A stretch of 64,000 bases of DNA from Desulfopila aestuarii DSM 18488 (GTDB lineage: Bacteria > Desulfobacterota > Desulfobulbia > Desulfobulbales > Desulfocapsaceae): contig NZ_FRFE01000006.1 in assembly GCF_900143695.1 (NCBI RefSeq), forward strand, positions 176,524-240,523, read 5' to 3'. The position numbers and the translations under genes are program-made. Shown here one piece after another: positions 43,797 through 54,462 of this stretch. The notes under the pieces are model-generated. The model saw only the letters and a list, made by a program, of their open reading frames with translations, searched no databases and was not told the DNA's origin. Every line of letters starts with the position of its first letter. Position 1 is the stretch's first letter.

Positions 43797-45392
43797 GTGG
43801 ACCTGCTGCACAATCATATTTTTCTTTTGCTCATTATCACTCTGCTCGGCATGCTGCTTGGCAGAGTGCGCTTTAAATCTTTCTCCCTTGGCTCTTCTGG
43901 TATCATTTTCATTGCGCTCTTCTTTGGCCATTTTGGCCTCACCCTGCCGAGTGATTTTCAAACGCTCGGCCTCGTCCTTTTCATATATTCAATCGGCTTA
44001 CAGGCAGGTCCCGGTTTTCTCCATACCCTGCGCGACCGAGGACTTAAGCTTACCATCGGTGCCGTACTTATTATTGCAATCGGTTTTGTGACCGCACTCC
44101 TTGCTTCATGGTTCTATGGTTTTGATGCCGGAATCGGCGCAGGACTTTTCGCGGGTGCACTTACCAGCACTCCAGGTCTGGCCGTTGCCGTTGAAATGGC
44201 CGGACCAAATGCGCCGGCTGCGTATGGACTCACCTATTTCTTTGGTGTCACCGGAGTTATACTTTTCATCCAGTTGCTTCCCAAAGTACTGAAAATATCA
44301 ATTGAAAAAGAAGAAAATATCTTAAATGAAGAGATCAGCCAGACTAGCATCCCTTTCGCCGTCGCGCACATTGAGCTGACCAATCCCAACATTTTTGGCA
44401 GAAAAGTTATGGAACTGCATCTCAGTTCCATTGCCCCGGTGGTCATCACCCGACTTCTTCGCCAGGGAGCAGAGGAACCGGTACTGGTGAAAGGAGAAAC
44501 AGAACTCCAGGAAGGCGATCACTTACGAATCGTCGGTCGGGAACCTGATCTTGAAAAGATCAGTATGTTTTTGGGAATTCGCGTCGACAGCGAGATCAGC
44601 TTTGACCGGGCCCTTGAAAAGAGATCCATCATCGTGTCGAAACGCGAAATAGTTGGGATGAGTCTTAAACAGCTGAACTTCCGAGAAGTGTTCAATGTTC
44701 AGTTGTCCCGCGTCACCCGCAACGGCATCGACCTGCCGGCCACCCCAAACCTCAGTCTACATATGGGCGATACCGTTCATGCCGTAGGCGACACCCGGGC
44801 TCTGGCCAATATCACCAAGATCTTCGGCAACAACACCAAGGAGTTGTACAGCATCAGCCTCTTGCCAATTTTCATAGGCCTGCTGCTTGGCTTTCTTGTC
44901 GGCAAAATCCCACTCTTTATTCCCTTTGGTGGCACTTTTTATCTCGGCACCACAGGCGGGGTCCTGGTAGCCGGTCTCGTTCTCAGCAACCTCTACAAAA
45001 CTGGGCCGATCATCTGGGAAATCCCCAGCACAGCCAACACATTTATCCGGGAGCTTGGGCTGATTCTCTTTATGGCCACAGTCGGCACCAAAACCGGGGC
45101 AACCATCCTCACCACCCTGGCAAGCCAGGGATTTGATCTCTTTTTCGCAGGAGTGGCGGTAACACTTATACCCCTCATTGGCGCGGTCATCATCTGTCGC
45201 TACCTGCTTGGTCTGCCATTCTTGCGGATGATAGGAGTCATCACCGGTGCAATGACCAGTACCCCCGGCCTAGCCGCAACCAACGATCTCTCCACAACTC
45301 ACTACGCCTCATCAGCTTATGCCACCGTCTATCCGGTAGCATTGATCAGTATGATATTGTTTACAAAACTACTCGTCCTAATCCTGCGATAA
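43797..45392 (+). CDS. AspT/YidE-type membrane transporter with TrkA-C domains
   Basis: 531 residues from GTG at 43797 (GGAA 7 bases upstream); an open extension to 43710 lacks sense. Two membrane halves of about five helices each, each with a GA(L/M)TSTPG motif (AGALTSTPGLAVA and TGAMTSTPGLAAT), around two cytoplasmic TrkA-C-like domains (about 175-345). This is the aspartate:alanine exchanger (AAEx) layout, including AspT and the YidE/YbjL proteins; substrate unknown. Convergent with the hut locus and not obviously part of it. Confidence 0.88.
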   Translation: MDLLHNHIFLLLIITLLGMLLGRVRFKSFSLGSSGIIFIALFFGHFGLTLPSDFQTLGLVLFIYSIGLQAGPGFLHTLRDRGLKLTIGAVLIIAIGFVTALLASWFYGFDAGIGAGLFAGALTSTPGLAVAVEMAGPNAPAAYGLTYFFGVTGVILFIQLLPKVLKISIEKEENILNEEISQTSIPFAVAHIELTNPNIFGRKVMELHLSSIAPVVITRLLRQGAEEPVLVKGETELQEGDHLRIVGREPDLEKISMFLGIRVDSEISFDRALEKRSIIVSKREIVGMSLKQLNFREVFNVQLSRVTRNGIDLPATPNLSLHMGDTVHAVGDTRALANITKIFGNNTKELYSISLLPIFIGLLLGFLVGKIPLFIPFGGTFYLGTTGGVLVAGLVLSNLYKTGPIIWEIPSTANTFIRELGLILFMATVGTKTGATILTTLASQGFDLFFAGVAVTLIPLIGAVIICRYLLGLPFLRMIGVITGAMTSTPGLAATNDLSTTHYASSAYATVYPVALISMILFTKLLVLILR

Positions 45393-45399
45393 GCTGAAC

Positions 45400-45438
45400 A
45401 AACGCGGGTGACAAAAAACATGTGCGCCGCCCGCGTTT
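45400..45438. terminator. Bidirectional terminator between the AspT-like gene and ftcD
   Basis: AAACGCGGG (45400-45408) and CCCGCGTTT (45430-45438), perfect 9-base stem with flanking A and T runs, between convergent genes. Confidence 0.7.
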
Positions 45439-45444
45439 CCCTTG

Positions 45445-47058
45445 CTACTCGCCGAGGATCTTCAGAACCTCTGCACATTTGGTCCTGGCTCGCGACATCA
45501 ACACATCCGCTTCTGATAAAATCTCATCCCTGTAGGCGGAATCTTTTATTCCTTCAAGATTGATCAGCACATTCTGATACGCTCCCCAGATGCCGGTCTC
45601 AAGTGATTTTGCCCCAACCTGGCTGTCAGATCGTGAAGCAGGATTACCGTATTGCGCAACTACTATGAGGGCATCCCATGCTTTATCGCCCAACCGCATG
45701 GTGGTAAGCGGAACCTGGATGGCAGTTTTCAGACCCGCCTGCATCTTGGCTTTTCGCGCTTCCCTCTCCTTCTCTGTACTCTTTGGCATCCGTAACCCTT
45801 CCATATACTCATTGAAGGCGGAAGTGTCGGCATCGATCATGGGAATAAGCTGCTGACTGACCTCATGGAGCACGGGAATGGCCTCTTTCATATGCGACTG
45901 GACTGCGTCAAATTTTCGCACACCCCAGGTGAGTTTTGCCACCATGGCCCCAAGACCAGCACCTATAGCAGCTATAGCAGCAGAAGCTGAGCCGCCACCG
46001 GGTGCAGAGGTACGGGCTGCCACTTCTTCGATAAAACCGCGTAATGTCAGACTGGCCAGTGGTTCATCCCGCTCCCCGGCCACGATATATTCGATAATCT
46101 TTTCTTTGGGTTTAAATGGAGCTACCGAGTTGAGGCCGAGCCGCTCCACCGCCAGACGGATCTTCTGTTCTTCTTCATAGATAAAGAGGTTTTCCTTCTC
46201 GATATAATATTCGGCCGCCATCAGTATTGCTTCACGGGGTACGACACCGACAATCTCGGAACCGGCCACCGCCACCTGCAACGCAGCGGCTTCCTTTTTG
46301 ACCTCTTCAAACAAAACGTGGATCGGCGTTACCTGGAAGTCATTGAGATTCACCGTCACCTGGGCAACATTATACTCATCAACGTACCAGCCCATGCCCT
46401 TTACATCTTTCAGACGTCCAGGCTCTTCCGGGCTGCGTCCAGCCTCTCGCAGATTGAGGGCAATACGGTGTGCCTGGTTGGATGTCCCAATAATATTGAC
46501 ATTGTAAGCAATGAGGAACTTGCGGGCGCCGGTTGCGGTAATTCCCCACTCCGGCACAAAATTTTCCGGGCCATAATCAGGTTTCCAGCGAGGATCTTTC
46601 AGTCGCTCTGCCAACCCCTCATACTCACCTTCTCGCAGATCCGGAAGTTTTCGACGATACTCATGCTCCGCCGACTCTTCATAAAGATAGAATGGGATGC
46701 CCAGTTCCGCTGAAGCACGTTCTGCAAAACGCTTGGACACCTCCACACATTCATCCATGGTGACATTTGCAACCGGCACGAAAGGACAGACATCCATAGC
46801 ACCGAAGCGAGGATGCTCACCTTTGTGCTTTCGCATATCGATTGTCGCTTTAGCAACTCTTGCCGCAGCCAACGCCCCTTCGACAATACTTTCCGGATCT
46901 CCGACAAAGGTATAGACGGTACGGTGAGTGGAGCGACCGGGGTCCACATCAACCAGGGTACAGCCGGCGACACTGCTGATCGCCGCAGAAATAGCCTCGA
47001 TCACCTCTGGATTTCGGCCTTCTGAAAAATTGGGGACACACTCGATGATTTTCTTCAT
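45445..47058 (-). CDS. ftcD: Bifunctional glutamate formimidoyltransferase / formimidoyl-THF cyclodeaminase
   Basis: 537 residues. Residues about 1-325 are the formimidoyltransferase (ECVPNFSEGRN, DVDPGRSTHRTVYTFVG, GEHPRFGAMDVCPF), moving the formimino group to tetrahydrofolate. Residues about 340-537 are the cyclodeaminase (TSAPGGGSASAAIAAIGAGL), releasing ammonia and giving methenyl-THF. The fusion is the animal-type FTCD arrangement, also found in some bacteria. Last step of the hut route here: formiminoglutamate to glutamate. A 6-base hairpin (ACCGGC/GCCGGT) lies just upstream of the start. Confidence 0.93.
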   Translation of the reverse strand: MKKIIECVPNFSEGRNPEVIEAISAAISSVAGCTLVDVDPGRSTHRTVYTFVGDPESIVEGALAAARVAKATIDMRKHKGEHPRFGAMDVCPFVPVANVTMDECVEVSKRFAERASAELGIPFYLYEESAEHEYRRKLPDLREGEYEGLAERLKDPRWKPDYGPENFVPEWGITATGARKFLIAYNVNIIGTSNQAHRIALNLREAGRSPEEPGRLKDVKGMGWYVDEYNVAQVTVNLNDFQVTPIHVLFEEVKKEAAALQVAVAGSEIVGVVPREAILMAAEYYIEKENLFIYEEEQKIRLAVERLGLNSVAPFKPKEKIIEYIVAGERDEPLASLTLRGFIEEVAARTSAPGGGSASAAIAAIGAGLGAMVAKLTWGVRKFDAVQSHMKEAIPVLHEVSQQLIPMIDADTSAFNEYMEGLRMPKSTEKEREARKAKMQAGLKTAIQVPLTTMRLGDKAWDALIVVAQYGNPASRSDSQVGAKSLETGIWGAYQNVLINLEGIKDSAYRDEILSEADVLMSRARTKCAEVLKILGE

Positions 47059-47288
47059 ATCTCACTACCGGCACAGGCCGGTCTCATTATTTTATTTAAT
47101 CACCCCTCATTCTCAGTCTGATAAGGTTAGGTGTGAGGTGTGACATATCGGAAAGTGATCACTCAACAGAATTTCTCCTACTTTCATATTGTTGGAACGA
47201 GCATTATCATTTCATGCAGGCGTTCCTCACTCCTCACTTCATGTAACTGAGCTTTCGGGGTAATCAGATTATTTTATAAAAACATCTA

Positions 47289-48533
47289 TTAAACGACTTG
47301 TTCGCCCTTCTTGTAGACCTCTACCACCGGCGATACCCCGGCATGATAGGCCAGGATTGCCGGTGACTCACCGTCCAAAACCAGAAAGTCAGCCTGTTTC
47401 CCGACATCAAGACTACCCACCTTTTTTTCCATACCTATAGCGTAAGCGGGATTGAGGGTAGCTCCGACAAGTGCCTCTTCCGGGGTCATCTGCATATTGA
47501 GGATGGCAAGGCCAATCACAAAAGGCATTGATTCGGTATAACTGGAACCGGGATTACAGTCGGTGGCAAGGGCCACCGGCAGGTTGTTTTCTATCATGAA
47601 TCTGGCACGGGCATAGGGTTTCCGAAGACTGTACGCTGTTGCCGGCAAGAGCGTAGCCACCACTCCGGCTTTTGCCATTGCCCGAAGATTGTCATCACCC
47701 GCCGCCAGTAAATGATCAGCAGAACAGGCGTTCAACTCCGCTGCCAACCCAGCTCCTCCAAGGTCATTGACCTCATCGGCATGCAGCTTGACCTTCATTC
47801 CCAGAGCTTTCGCCGCGCTCAGCAGTCTTCTTCCCTGTTCGATGGAAAAGACGCCTTTCTCGCAAAATATATCGCAATAATTGGAAATGCCTTGCTCACA
47901 AACAGCCGGTAGCATCTCTTGTACCAGCATCTCTATAAAACCGTCTGGATCATCACCATATTCAGGGGGGATCGCATGGGCGCCCAGAAAAGTGGCGACT
48001 ATATCCTGCACACTTTCTTTGGCAACTCGGCCTATTGCAGCGAGCATCTTCAACTCGTTTTCGGTATCAAGCCCATAGCCGCTTTTTATCTCAAGAGTCG
48101 TAGTACCAAAACGCAGGGCTGAGGCCGCATGGGTGCTGGTCACCTCATAGAGAGCCTTTTCACTGGCCGCAGCCACAGCCTTCACCGAAGAAAGAATCCC
48201 TCCACCTTTGGCAAGAATCTCGAGATACGGGGTGCCTTTCAACCGCTCGACAAACTCGGCCTCTCTTCGAGCAGCAAAACACATATGGGTATGGGGATCG
48301 ACAAAACCGGGAATGAGGCAGCGACCATCAACCTCGCGCACCTGCACTGTGGCAGCAGCTGGCACCTGGGCCACGACTTTTGCTTCATCACCGACCGCCA
48401 CCACCATCCCTTCATGGACAAGCAAGGCGCCACCAGGATATTGAGCAAGCTCAGCCTGATGCTTTCCGGCAGCAGGCATTCCCCGATCTATCGGGCTGAA
48501 AATGTTAGCATTACGAAACAGGGTATAATACAT
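47289..48533 (-). CDS. hutI: Imidazolonepropionase
   Basis: Opens the imidazolone ring to formiminoglutamate, third step of histidine breakdown. 414 residues, amidohydrolase fold: metal-binding GFVDPHTHMCFAARREAEF near 75, HADEVNDLGGAGLAAEL, and ATDCNPGSSYTESM late in the chain. GAGGTGA precedes the ATG. 18 bases after hutU; 230 bases before ftcD. Confidence 0.95.
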   Translation of the reverse strand: MYYTLFRNANIFSPIDRGMPAAGKHQAELAQYPGGALLVHEGMVVAVGDEAKVVAQVPAAATVQVREVDGRCLIPGFVDPHTHMCFAARREAEFVERLKGTPYLEILAKGGGILSSVKAVAAASEKALYEVTSTHAASALRFGTTTLEIKSGYGLDTENELKMLAAIGRVAKESVQDIVATFLGAHAIPPEYGDDPDGFIEMLVQEMLPAVCEQGISNYCDIFCEKGVFSIEQGRRLLSAAKALGMKVKLHADEVNDLGGAGLAAELNACSADHLLAAGDDNLRAMAKAGVVATLLPATAYSLRKPYARARFMIENNLPVALATDCNPGSSYTESMPFVIGLAILNMQMTPEEALVGATLNPAYAIGMEKKVGSLDVGKQADFLVLDGESPAILAYHAGVSPVVEVYKKGEQVV

Positions 48534-48551
48534 GGCTCACCTCTTCTCCCT

Positions 48552-50588
48552 TCAACCTTTCACAGGCGAAGCAAACAGCGACTCAACCGCACCCGCGACA
48601 CTCGCCTCATCCACCATAAAGGGAATGGTTATCTGGTCACCATTAGTGTTTTCCCTATTATATGCCATCGCTACTTCCATGGCGTTGGGGTTTCTACTCC
48701 AGTTGCGTCTGGCCACACCGCCCATGACATCCCATGACATTGCAGAGCGGAGAATCTCATCAACCCGTGTACTGCCATCAAGTACCATACCGAAGCCGCC
48801 ATTGATCGCCTTGCCGATTCCTGTGCCGCCGCCGTTATGCAGAGCCACCAGCGACATGCCCCTTGCCGCATTACCGGCAAAACAGTGGGTGGCCATATCC
48901 GCGCAGACGTTGCTGCCGTCCTTGACATTTGCAGTCTCGCGAAACGGTGAGTCGGTGCCACCCGGATCGTGATGATCGCGGCCAAGAATGACCGGGCCAA
49001 CCTCTCCTTTTCGAACCATCTCATTGAACTTTACGGCGATAGCTGTCCGGCCGCCAGCATCTGAATAGAGAATACGTGCCTGACTGCCAACCACCAGTTT
49101 GTTTTTCTCGGCATCGCGGATCCAGATATAGTTGTCGCGATCCTCTGGGCGGCGATCCGGATCGATACAAGACATGGCCGCAGCATCCGTTTTGGCCAGA
49201 TCAGCCGGATCACCACTCAAACAGACCCAGCGGAATGGCCCATAGCCGTAATCAAAGATCGGCCCCATGATATCTTCAAAATAGGAAGGGAAGATAAAAC
49301 CGTCTTTCTCATCTATGCCGTTCTTTGCAACCTCTTTGACGCCTGCATCATAGACAGCTTTCAGGAAAGCGTTGCCATAGTCAAAGAAATAGGCACCCTG
49401 GTCGCTCAGTCTCTGTACCGCTGCGATATGGCGCCTTAAGCTTGCATCGGTCAGTTCCTTGAATGTATCTCGATCAGTAGCAAGGAGCTCGGTGCGCTCG
49501 TCAAAAGTCAAGCCAACTGGACAGTAACCGCCATCGTAAACGACATGACAGGAGGTCTGGTCTGAGAGTAGATCAACCTTGTATTTTTTATCGGCCATAT
49601 ACTCGAGCAGATCGACCACATTACCGTGATAGGCGATAGAGAGGTTTTCTTTTTGGGCTGCTGCCCTGCTCGCCAGCTCAAGCACCTTGGCCAGATCACT
49701 CTCAACCACATCAACCCAACCCTGATCATGACGGGTGGTAATCCTGGAGAGATCAACTTCAGCGGTAATAGAAACCGCACCGGCTATTTTTGCTGCCTTG
49801 GGTTGAGCGCCACTCATGCCACCCAAGCCCGAAGAGACAAAGAGCAGGCCACGCAGGTCGCCATCAGCTGGTACACCGCACATTTTTCGACCGGCATTGA
49901 GAAGAGTATTGTAGGTGCCGTGCACAATGCCCTGGGGACCGATATACATCCAGCCTCCGGCGGTCATCTGTCCATAGGACGAGACTCCCATCTGGGCGGC
50001 AATCTCCCAGTCGGTAGGGTTGTCGTAAAGACCGACCATCAGACCGTTGGTAATAATCACCCGCGGCTGATCAGGGCTCGATTTGAATAACCCGAGCGGA
50101 TGGCCGGACTGCATTACAAGGGTCTGTTCTTCTGTCATCGCCCGCAGATATTTCTGGATCAATCGGTACTGCATCCAGTTTTGACAGACTGAGCCAGTTT
50201 CACCATAGGTCACCAGTTCGTAGGGATAGAGCGCGACCTCAAAGTCGAGGTTGTTATCCATCATCAGCTGAAAGGTCTTACCGGCCAGACAGTTCCCCTG
50301 ATACTCCTCGATAGCTTTCGCGTAAATCCGACCTTCCGGTCTGAAACGATAACCGTAGATCCGACCTCTGGTACGCAACTCTTCTAAAAATTCGGGGATC
50401 AACTCAGCATGGTATTTTTCCGGGATATACCGGAGCGCATTCTGCAGAGCCACCCTAGTCTGGCTTGGTGAAAGACGAAATCCACGATCCGGAGCCCTGC
50501 GAATTCCTGATTGAAAATCCTGTTGTTTTGGCAACTCGTCATCGAGCCTTATCGTCATGGCCTCGGCCACTTTGGAATTTGTCAGCAT
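48552..50588 (-). CDS. hutU: Urocanate hydratase, long form
   Basis: NAD-dependent hydration of urocanate to imidazolonepropionate. 678 residues, longer than the usual bacterial 550-560 and close to the animal-type enzyme. Segments seen: FQLMMDNNLDFEVALYPYELVTYGETG, MQYRLIQKYL, FVSSGLGGMSGAQPKAAKIAG, YNGYC-like VVYDGGYCPVG, GGTDSPFRETANVKDGSNV, and the late ALHNGGGTGIGKAINGGFG. First gene of the hutU-hutI-ftcD transcript, with GAGG before the ATG, divergent from hutH. Confidence 0.94.
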   Translation of the reverse strand: MLTNSKVAEAMTIRLDDELPKQQDFQSGIRRAPDRGFRLSPSQTRVALQNALRYIPEKYHAELIPEFLEELRTRGRIYGYRFRPEGRIYAKAIEEYQGNCLAGKTFQLMMDNNLDFEVALYPYELVTYGETGSVCQNWMQYRLIQKYLRAMTEEQTLVMQSGHPLGLFKSSPDQPRVIITNGLMVGLYDNPTDWEIAAQMGVSSYGQMTAGGWMYIGPQGIVHGTYNTLLNAGRKMCGVPADGDLRGLLFVSSGLGGMSGAQPKAAKIAGAVSITAEVDLSRITTRHDQGWVDVVESDLAKVLELASRAAAQKENLSIAYHGNVVDLLEYMADKKYKVDLLSDQTSCHVVYDGGYCPVGLTFDERTELLATDRDTFKELTDASLRRHIAAVQRLSDQGAYFFDYGNAFLKAVYDAGVKEVAKNGIDEKDGFIFPSYFEDIMGPIFDYGYGPFRWVCLSGDPADLAKTDAAAMSCIDPDRRPEDRDNYIWIRDAEKNKLVVGSQARILYSDAGGRTAIAVKFNEMVRKGEVGPVILGRDHHDPGGTDSPFRETANVKDGSNVCADMATHCFAGNAARGMSLVALHNGGGTGIGKAINGGFGMVLDGSTRVDEILRSAMSWDVMGGVARRNWSRNPNAMEVAMAYNRENTNGDQITIPFMVDEASVAGAVESLFASPVKG

Positions 50589-50692
50589 CGGCTAGTCCTC
50601 TATACATGTCTGTTTATTTAATTGGGTTGCCCGAAACCGCCCTTGAGGTCGGCAGCTTTTCATACTCGTGCCTGCATGGTATCACGCTCGAT

Positions 50693-50704
50693 TTGTATAT
50701 ACAA
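50693..50704. promoter_or_regulatory. Predicted HutC operator 1 (hutU side)
   Basis: Perfect 12-base palindrome TTGTATATACAA. The HutC operators known in Pseudomonas and Klebsiella centre on TGTATATACA, so the match is direct. It lies about 105 bases before the hutU start. Confidence 0.8.
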
Positions 50705-50774
50705 GTAGATTTTCCAAATCAGTCATCAGTGGCCACCAAATATAACATTTCAGCACAAGCCCTCCTAAAACCGC

Positions 50775-50802
50775 TTGCCATTTCGTAGCCATTGTATATA
50801 CA
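50775..50802 (+). promoter_or_regulatory. Predicted hutH-hutC promoter
   Basis: TTGCCA (50775-50780), 16-base spacer and TATACA (50797-50802). The -10 lies inside operator 2, so HutC binding would block polymerase. Confidence 0.5.
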
Positions 50803-50803
50803 T
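50792..50803. promoter_or_regulatory. Predicted HutC operator 2 (hutH side)
   Basis: TTGTATATACAT, one base short of the perfect palindrome of operator 1, overlapping the hutH -10 about 90 bases before hutH. Confidence 0.75.
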
Positions 50804-50886
50804 TACAACATGTGGTCTATACAGATTGACGACTCAACAAACTTACCTCCAACGAAACTTTTTCATACCTTGAGGGCCAGATAATC

Positions 50887-52416
50887 ATGCAAATACTAGA
50901 AATCGATCCGGGCAGACTCACCCTTTCCCAGCTTAGGACAGTTGCCGAGGAACACGTCCACCTCAAACTCACCGCCGATTGCCGGCAAGCCATTGACAAA
51001 TCTGTGGCAACGGTTCAAAAACTCGTCGATAGCGGCAGGGTTATCTATGGAATCAACACCGGCTTTGGCCTTCTTGCCCACACCCTCATCCCTCATGATG
51101 AGCTTGAGCACCTCCAACGTTCCATTGTCCTCTCCCATGCCGCCGGGGTGGGTTCATTCATGGACGAGGCGACCGTTCGCTTGCTGATGGTATTGAAAAT
51201 CAACAGCCTCGCTCGCGGCTTTTCTGGAATCCGTTTTGAAGTTATCGATGCGTTGATGAAACTGGTCAACGCCAAAGTGTATCCCTGCATTCCGGTGAAG
51301 GGTTCAGTAGGCGCTTCAGGCGATTTAGCTCCGCTGGCACACATGAGTACGGTTTTGCTTGGAGAAGGTGAGGTAATTTATGATGGACGGCGAATAAACG
51401 GCCGCGAAGGCTTAACCATCGCCGGACTGAAACCAGTGACGCTCGGGCCCAAAGAAGGGTTGGCTCTCTTAAACGGCACCCAGGCCTCTACCGCCTTGGC
51501 GTTAAAAGGTTTCTTCGCTGCCGAAAACCTGTTTGCCGCCGGCATGGTCACTGGCAGCCTCAGCGTTGAAGCCGCACTTGGTAGCCGCCGTCCTTTCGAC
51601 CCGCTTATTCATGAAGTACGCGGCCACAAAAGCCAAATTGATGTGGCTGCCGCTTACCGCAAGCTGCTTGAACACAGCGAGATAGAGATTTCCCACAAAG
51701 ATTGCGAGGCGGTGCAAGACCCCTACTCGCTTCGTTGCCAGCCTCAGGTAATGGGGGCTTGCCTCACCCAGATCAGGAATGCGGCTGAAACCCTCCTTAC
51801 CGAAGCTAATGGTGTTACGGACAATCCGCTGGTTTTTGCAGAACAGGAAGATATCATCTCGGGCGGCAACTTCCACGCCGAGCCGGTGGCCATGGCCGCT
51901 GACAACCTGGCCCTGGCTATTGCCGAGATCGGATCCCTATCAGAGCGACGCATGGCCCTGTTGATCGATACCCATATGAGCAAACTGCCACCCTTTCTTG
52001 TGGAAAAAGGCGGACTCAACTCCGGTTTCATGATCGCCCAAGTAACCTCGGCGGCCCTTGCCAGCGAGAATAAATCACTTGCCCATCCTGCCTCTGTCGA
52101 CAGCCTGCCAACCTCCGCCAACCAGGAGGACCATGTGTCGATGGCCACTTTTGCCGCAAGAAGACTTGGCGACATGGCAGAAAACACCGCCAACATTCTG
52201 GCGATTGAGCTGCTAGCCGCCTGCCAGGGGTTAGATTTCCGGGCACCTCTCAAAAGCTCCGAACTGCTGGAATCAGCCAAAAGTATGGTGCGGGCCAGAG
52301 TTCCATTTTACGATCAGGACAGGTATTTCGCACCGGACATCAAGCAGATCTATACTCTGATCAGAAAAGGAGAATTAAACACACTGCTCGATCCTTCACT
52401 GCTGCCCAGCTTCTAA
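50887..52416 (+). CDS. hutH: Histidine ammonia-lyase
   Basis: Deaminates histidine to urocanate, first step of the pathway. 509 residues. The self-forming MIO cofactor triad A143-S144-G145 is in [23 protein letters not shown] (54-61) and [19 protein letters not shown] are also typical. Cytosolic tetramer in the family. AGGG precedes the ATG. Operon with hutC, 13 bases downstream. Confidence 0.97.
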   Translation: MQILEIDPGRLTLSQLRTVAEEHVHLKLTADCRQAIDKSVATVQKLVDSGRVIYGINTGFGLLAHTLIPHDELEHLQRSIVLSHAAGVGSFMDEATVRLLMVLKINSLARGFSGIRFEVIDALMKLVNAKVYPCIPVKGSVGASGDLAPLAHMSTVLLGEGEVIYDGRRINGREGLTIAGLKPVTLGPKEGLALLNGTQASTALALKGFFAAENLFAAGMVTGSLSVEAALGSRRPFDPLIHEVRGHKSQIDVAAAYRKLLEHSEIEISHKDCEAVQDPYSLRCQPQVMGACLTQIRNAAETLLTEANGVTDNPLVFAEQEDIISGGNFHAEPVAMAADNLALAIAEIGSLSERRMALLIDTHMSKLPPFLVEKGGLNSGFMIAQVTSAALASENKSLAHPASVDSLPTSANQEDHVSMATFAARRLGDMAENTANILAIELLAACQGLDFRAPLKSSELLESAKSMVRARVPFYDQDRYFAPDIKQIYTLIRKGELNTLLDPSLLPSF

Positions 52417-52429
52417 CCCAGACAACACT

Positions 52430-53191
52430 ATGAAGACACGCCGCGCAATCAACATCTCCACTGACGACATCCCTCGCTACCAGCAGGTGAAAGACTACAT
52501 CATCGACCGGATCAATTCCGGCGCCTGGCAGCCTGGGATGAAAATCGACTCGGAAGCGGAGCTGGTCGCCGCTACCGGCGTTTCACGGATGACCGTCAAC
52601 AGGGCGCTGAGGGAACTCACCGCCGAGGGTCGCTTAACCCGTATGCAGGGGAGCGGCACCTTTGTTGCGGAGCAGAAACCGCAATCGGCACTGCTGGAAA
52701 TCCACTCCATTGCCCAGGAGATACGAGAGCGCGGCGGTAAATATTCCTGCGAAATACATTCGCTGCAGGAGGAAAAGGCCCGGCCCGACCTGGCCCGGGC
52801 CATGTCTCTCGCACCCTATTCCACAGTTTACCATTCGGTGATCGTTCACAAAGATAATGGCGTGCCCATCCAGCTCTCCAGCCGCTTTATCAACCCGAAA
52901 ATTGCACCCGATTACCTGAAGCAGGATTTCACCACAATCACCCCCAACGAATACCTGCTAAGCCTTGCCCCCATTACTTCAGTGGAGCATGTCATCGAGG
53001 CGCTAATTGCCGAACCGTGGGTAAGGGATCTGCTTGAAATAAATAGCGCTGAACCCTGTCTGGCCCTTCATCGCAAGACCTGGGTCGGGGAAGTAATCGC
53101 CACCTGCTCAACCTTCTACTACCCTGGATCCCGCTATACCCTGGGAGGCCGTTTTACCCCGCCCAGCGCCGGCTCTATCGGCATCAGCTGA
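52430..53191 (+). CDS. hutC: Histidine utilisation repressor HutC (GntR family)
   Basis: 253 residues. N-terminal GntR winged helix (about 13-80: YQQVKDYIIDRINSGAWQPG, SRMTVNRALRELTAEG, GSGTFVAE) and a C-terminal UTRA ligand domain (about 95-245) that binds urocanate in known HutC. Starts 13 bases after hutH, so it is autoregulated with it, probably through the palindromes in the divergent region. Confidence 0.93.
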   Translation: MKTRRAINISTDDIPRYQQVKDYIIDRINSGAWQPGMKIDSEAELVAATGVSRMTVNRALRELTAEGRLTRMQGSGTFVAEQKPQSALLEIHSIAQEIRERGGKYSCEIHSLQEEKARPDLARAMSLAPYSTVYHSVIVHKDNGVPIQLSSRFINPKIAPDYLKQDFTTITPNEYLLSLAPITSVEHVIEALIAEPWVRDLLEINSAEPCLALHRKTWVGEVIATCSTFYYPGSRYTLGGRFTPPSAGSIGIS

Positions 53192-53286
53192 AGAAAGAAC
53201 ATCATCGCGCGTATCATCCATGGTGCATGCCATGCCTGTCCTTCGATATTGGTAAAAGGTTTCCTAGAAACAACAGTTAAAGCTTT

Positions 53287-54243
<957 letters not shown>

Positions 54244-54462
54244 AATGCTCTCCTTAGATCGGCACGCTATCACATATTGAGGCATCTCGAGTTGCGAAGA
54301 ACACTCCTGCCTTTGCGGTTATTGTCAAAAATTGCTTACATGCACTATACACCATGTTTCAGATAGGCTGTTAGAAGATCCTTAATGACTCAGGAAAAAC
54401 CTGAACGGATAGTTTATGTGCCTATATCATATCGATAGCAGCAATCATCAAATCTTGTATTT

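Larger units (their letters stand above)
50589..50886. promoter_or_regulatory. hutU/hutH divergent control region
   Basis: 298 bases holding two TTGTATATAC palindromes (50693-50704 and 50792-50803) and a promoter-like pair for hutH. Half-site-like TCTATACA sequences occur at about 50610 and 50815. Layout fits HutC repression of both transcripts. Confidence 0.75.
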
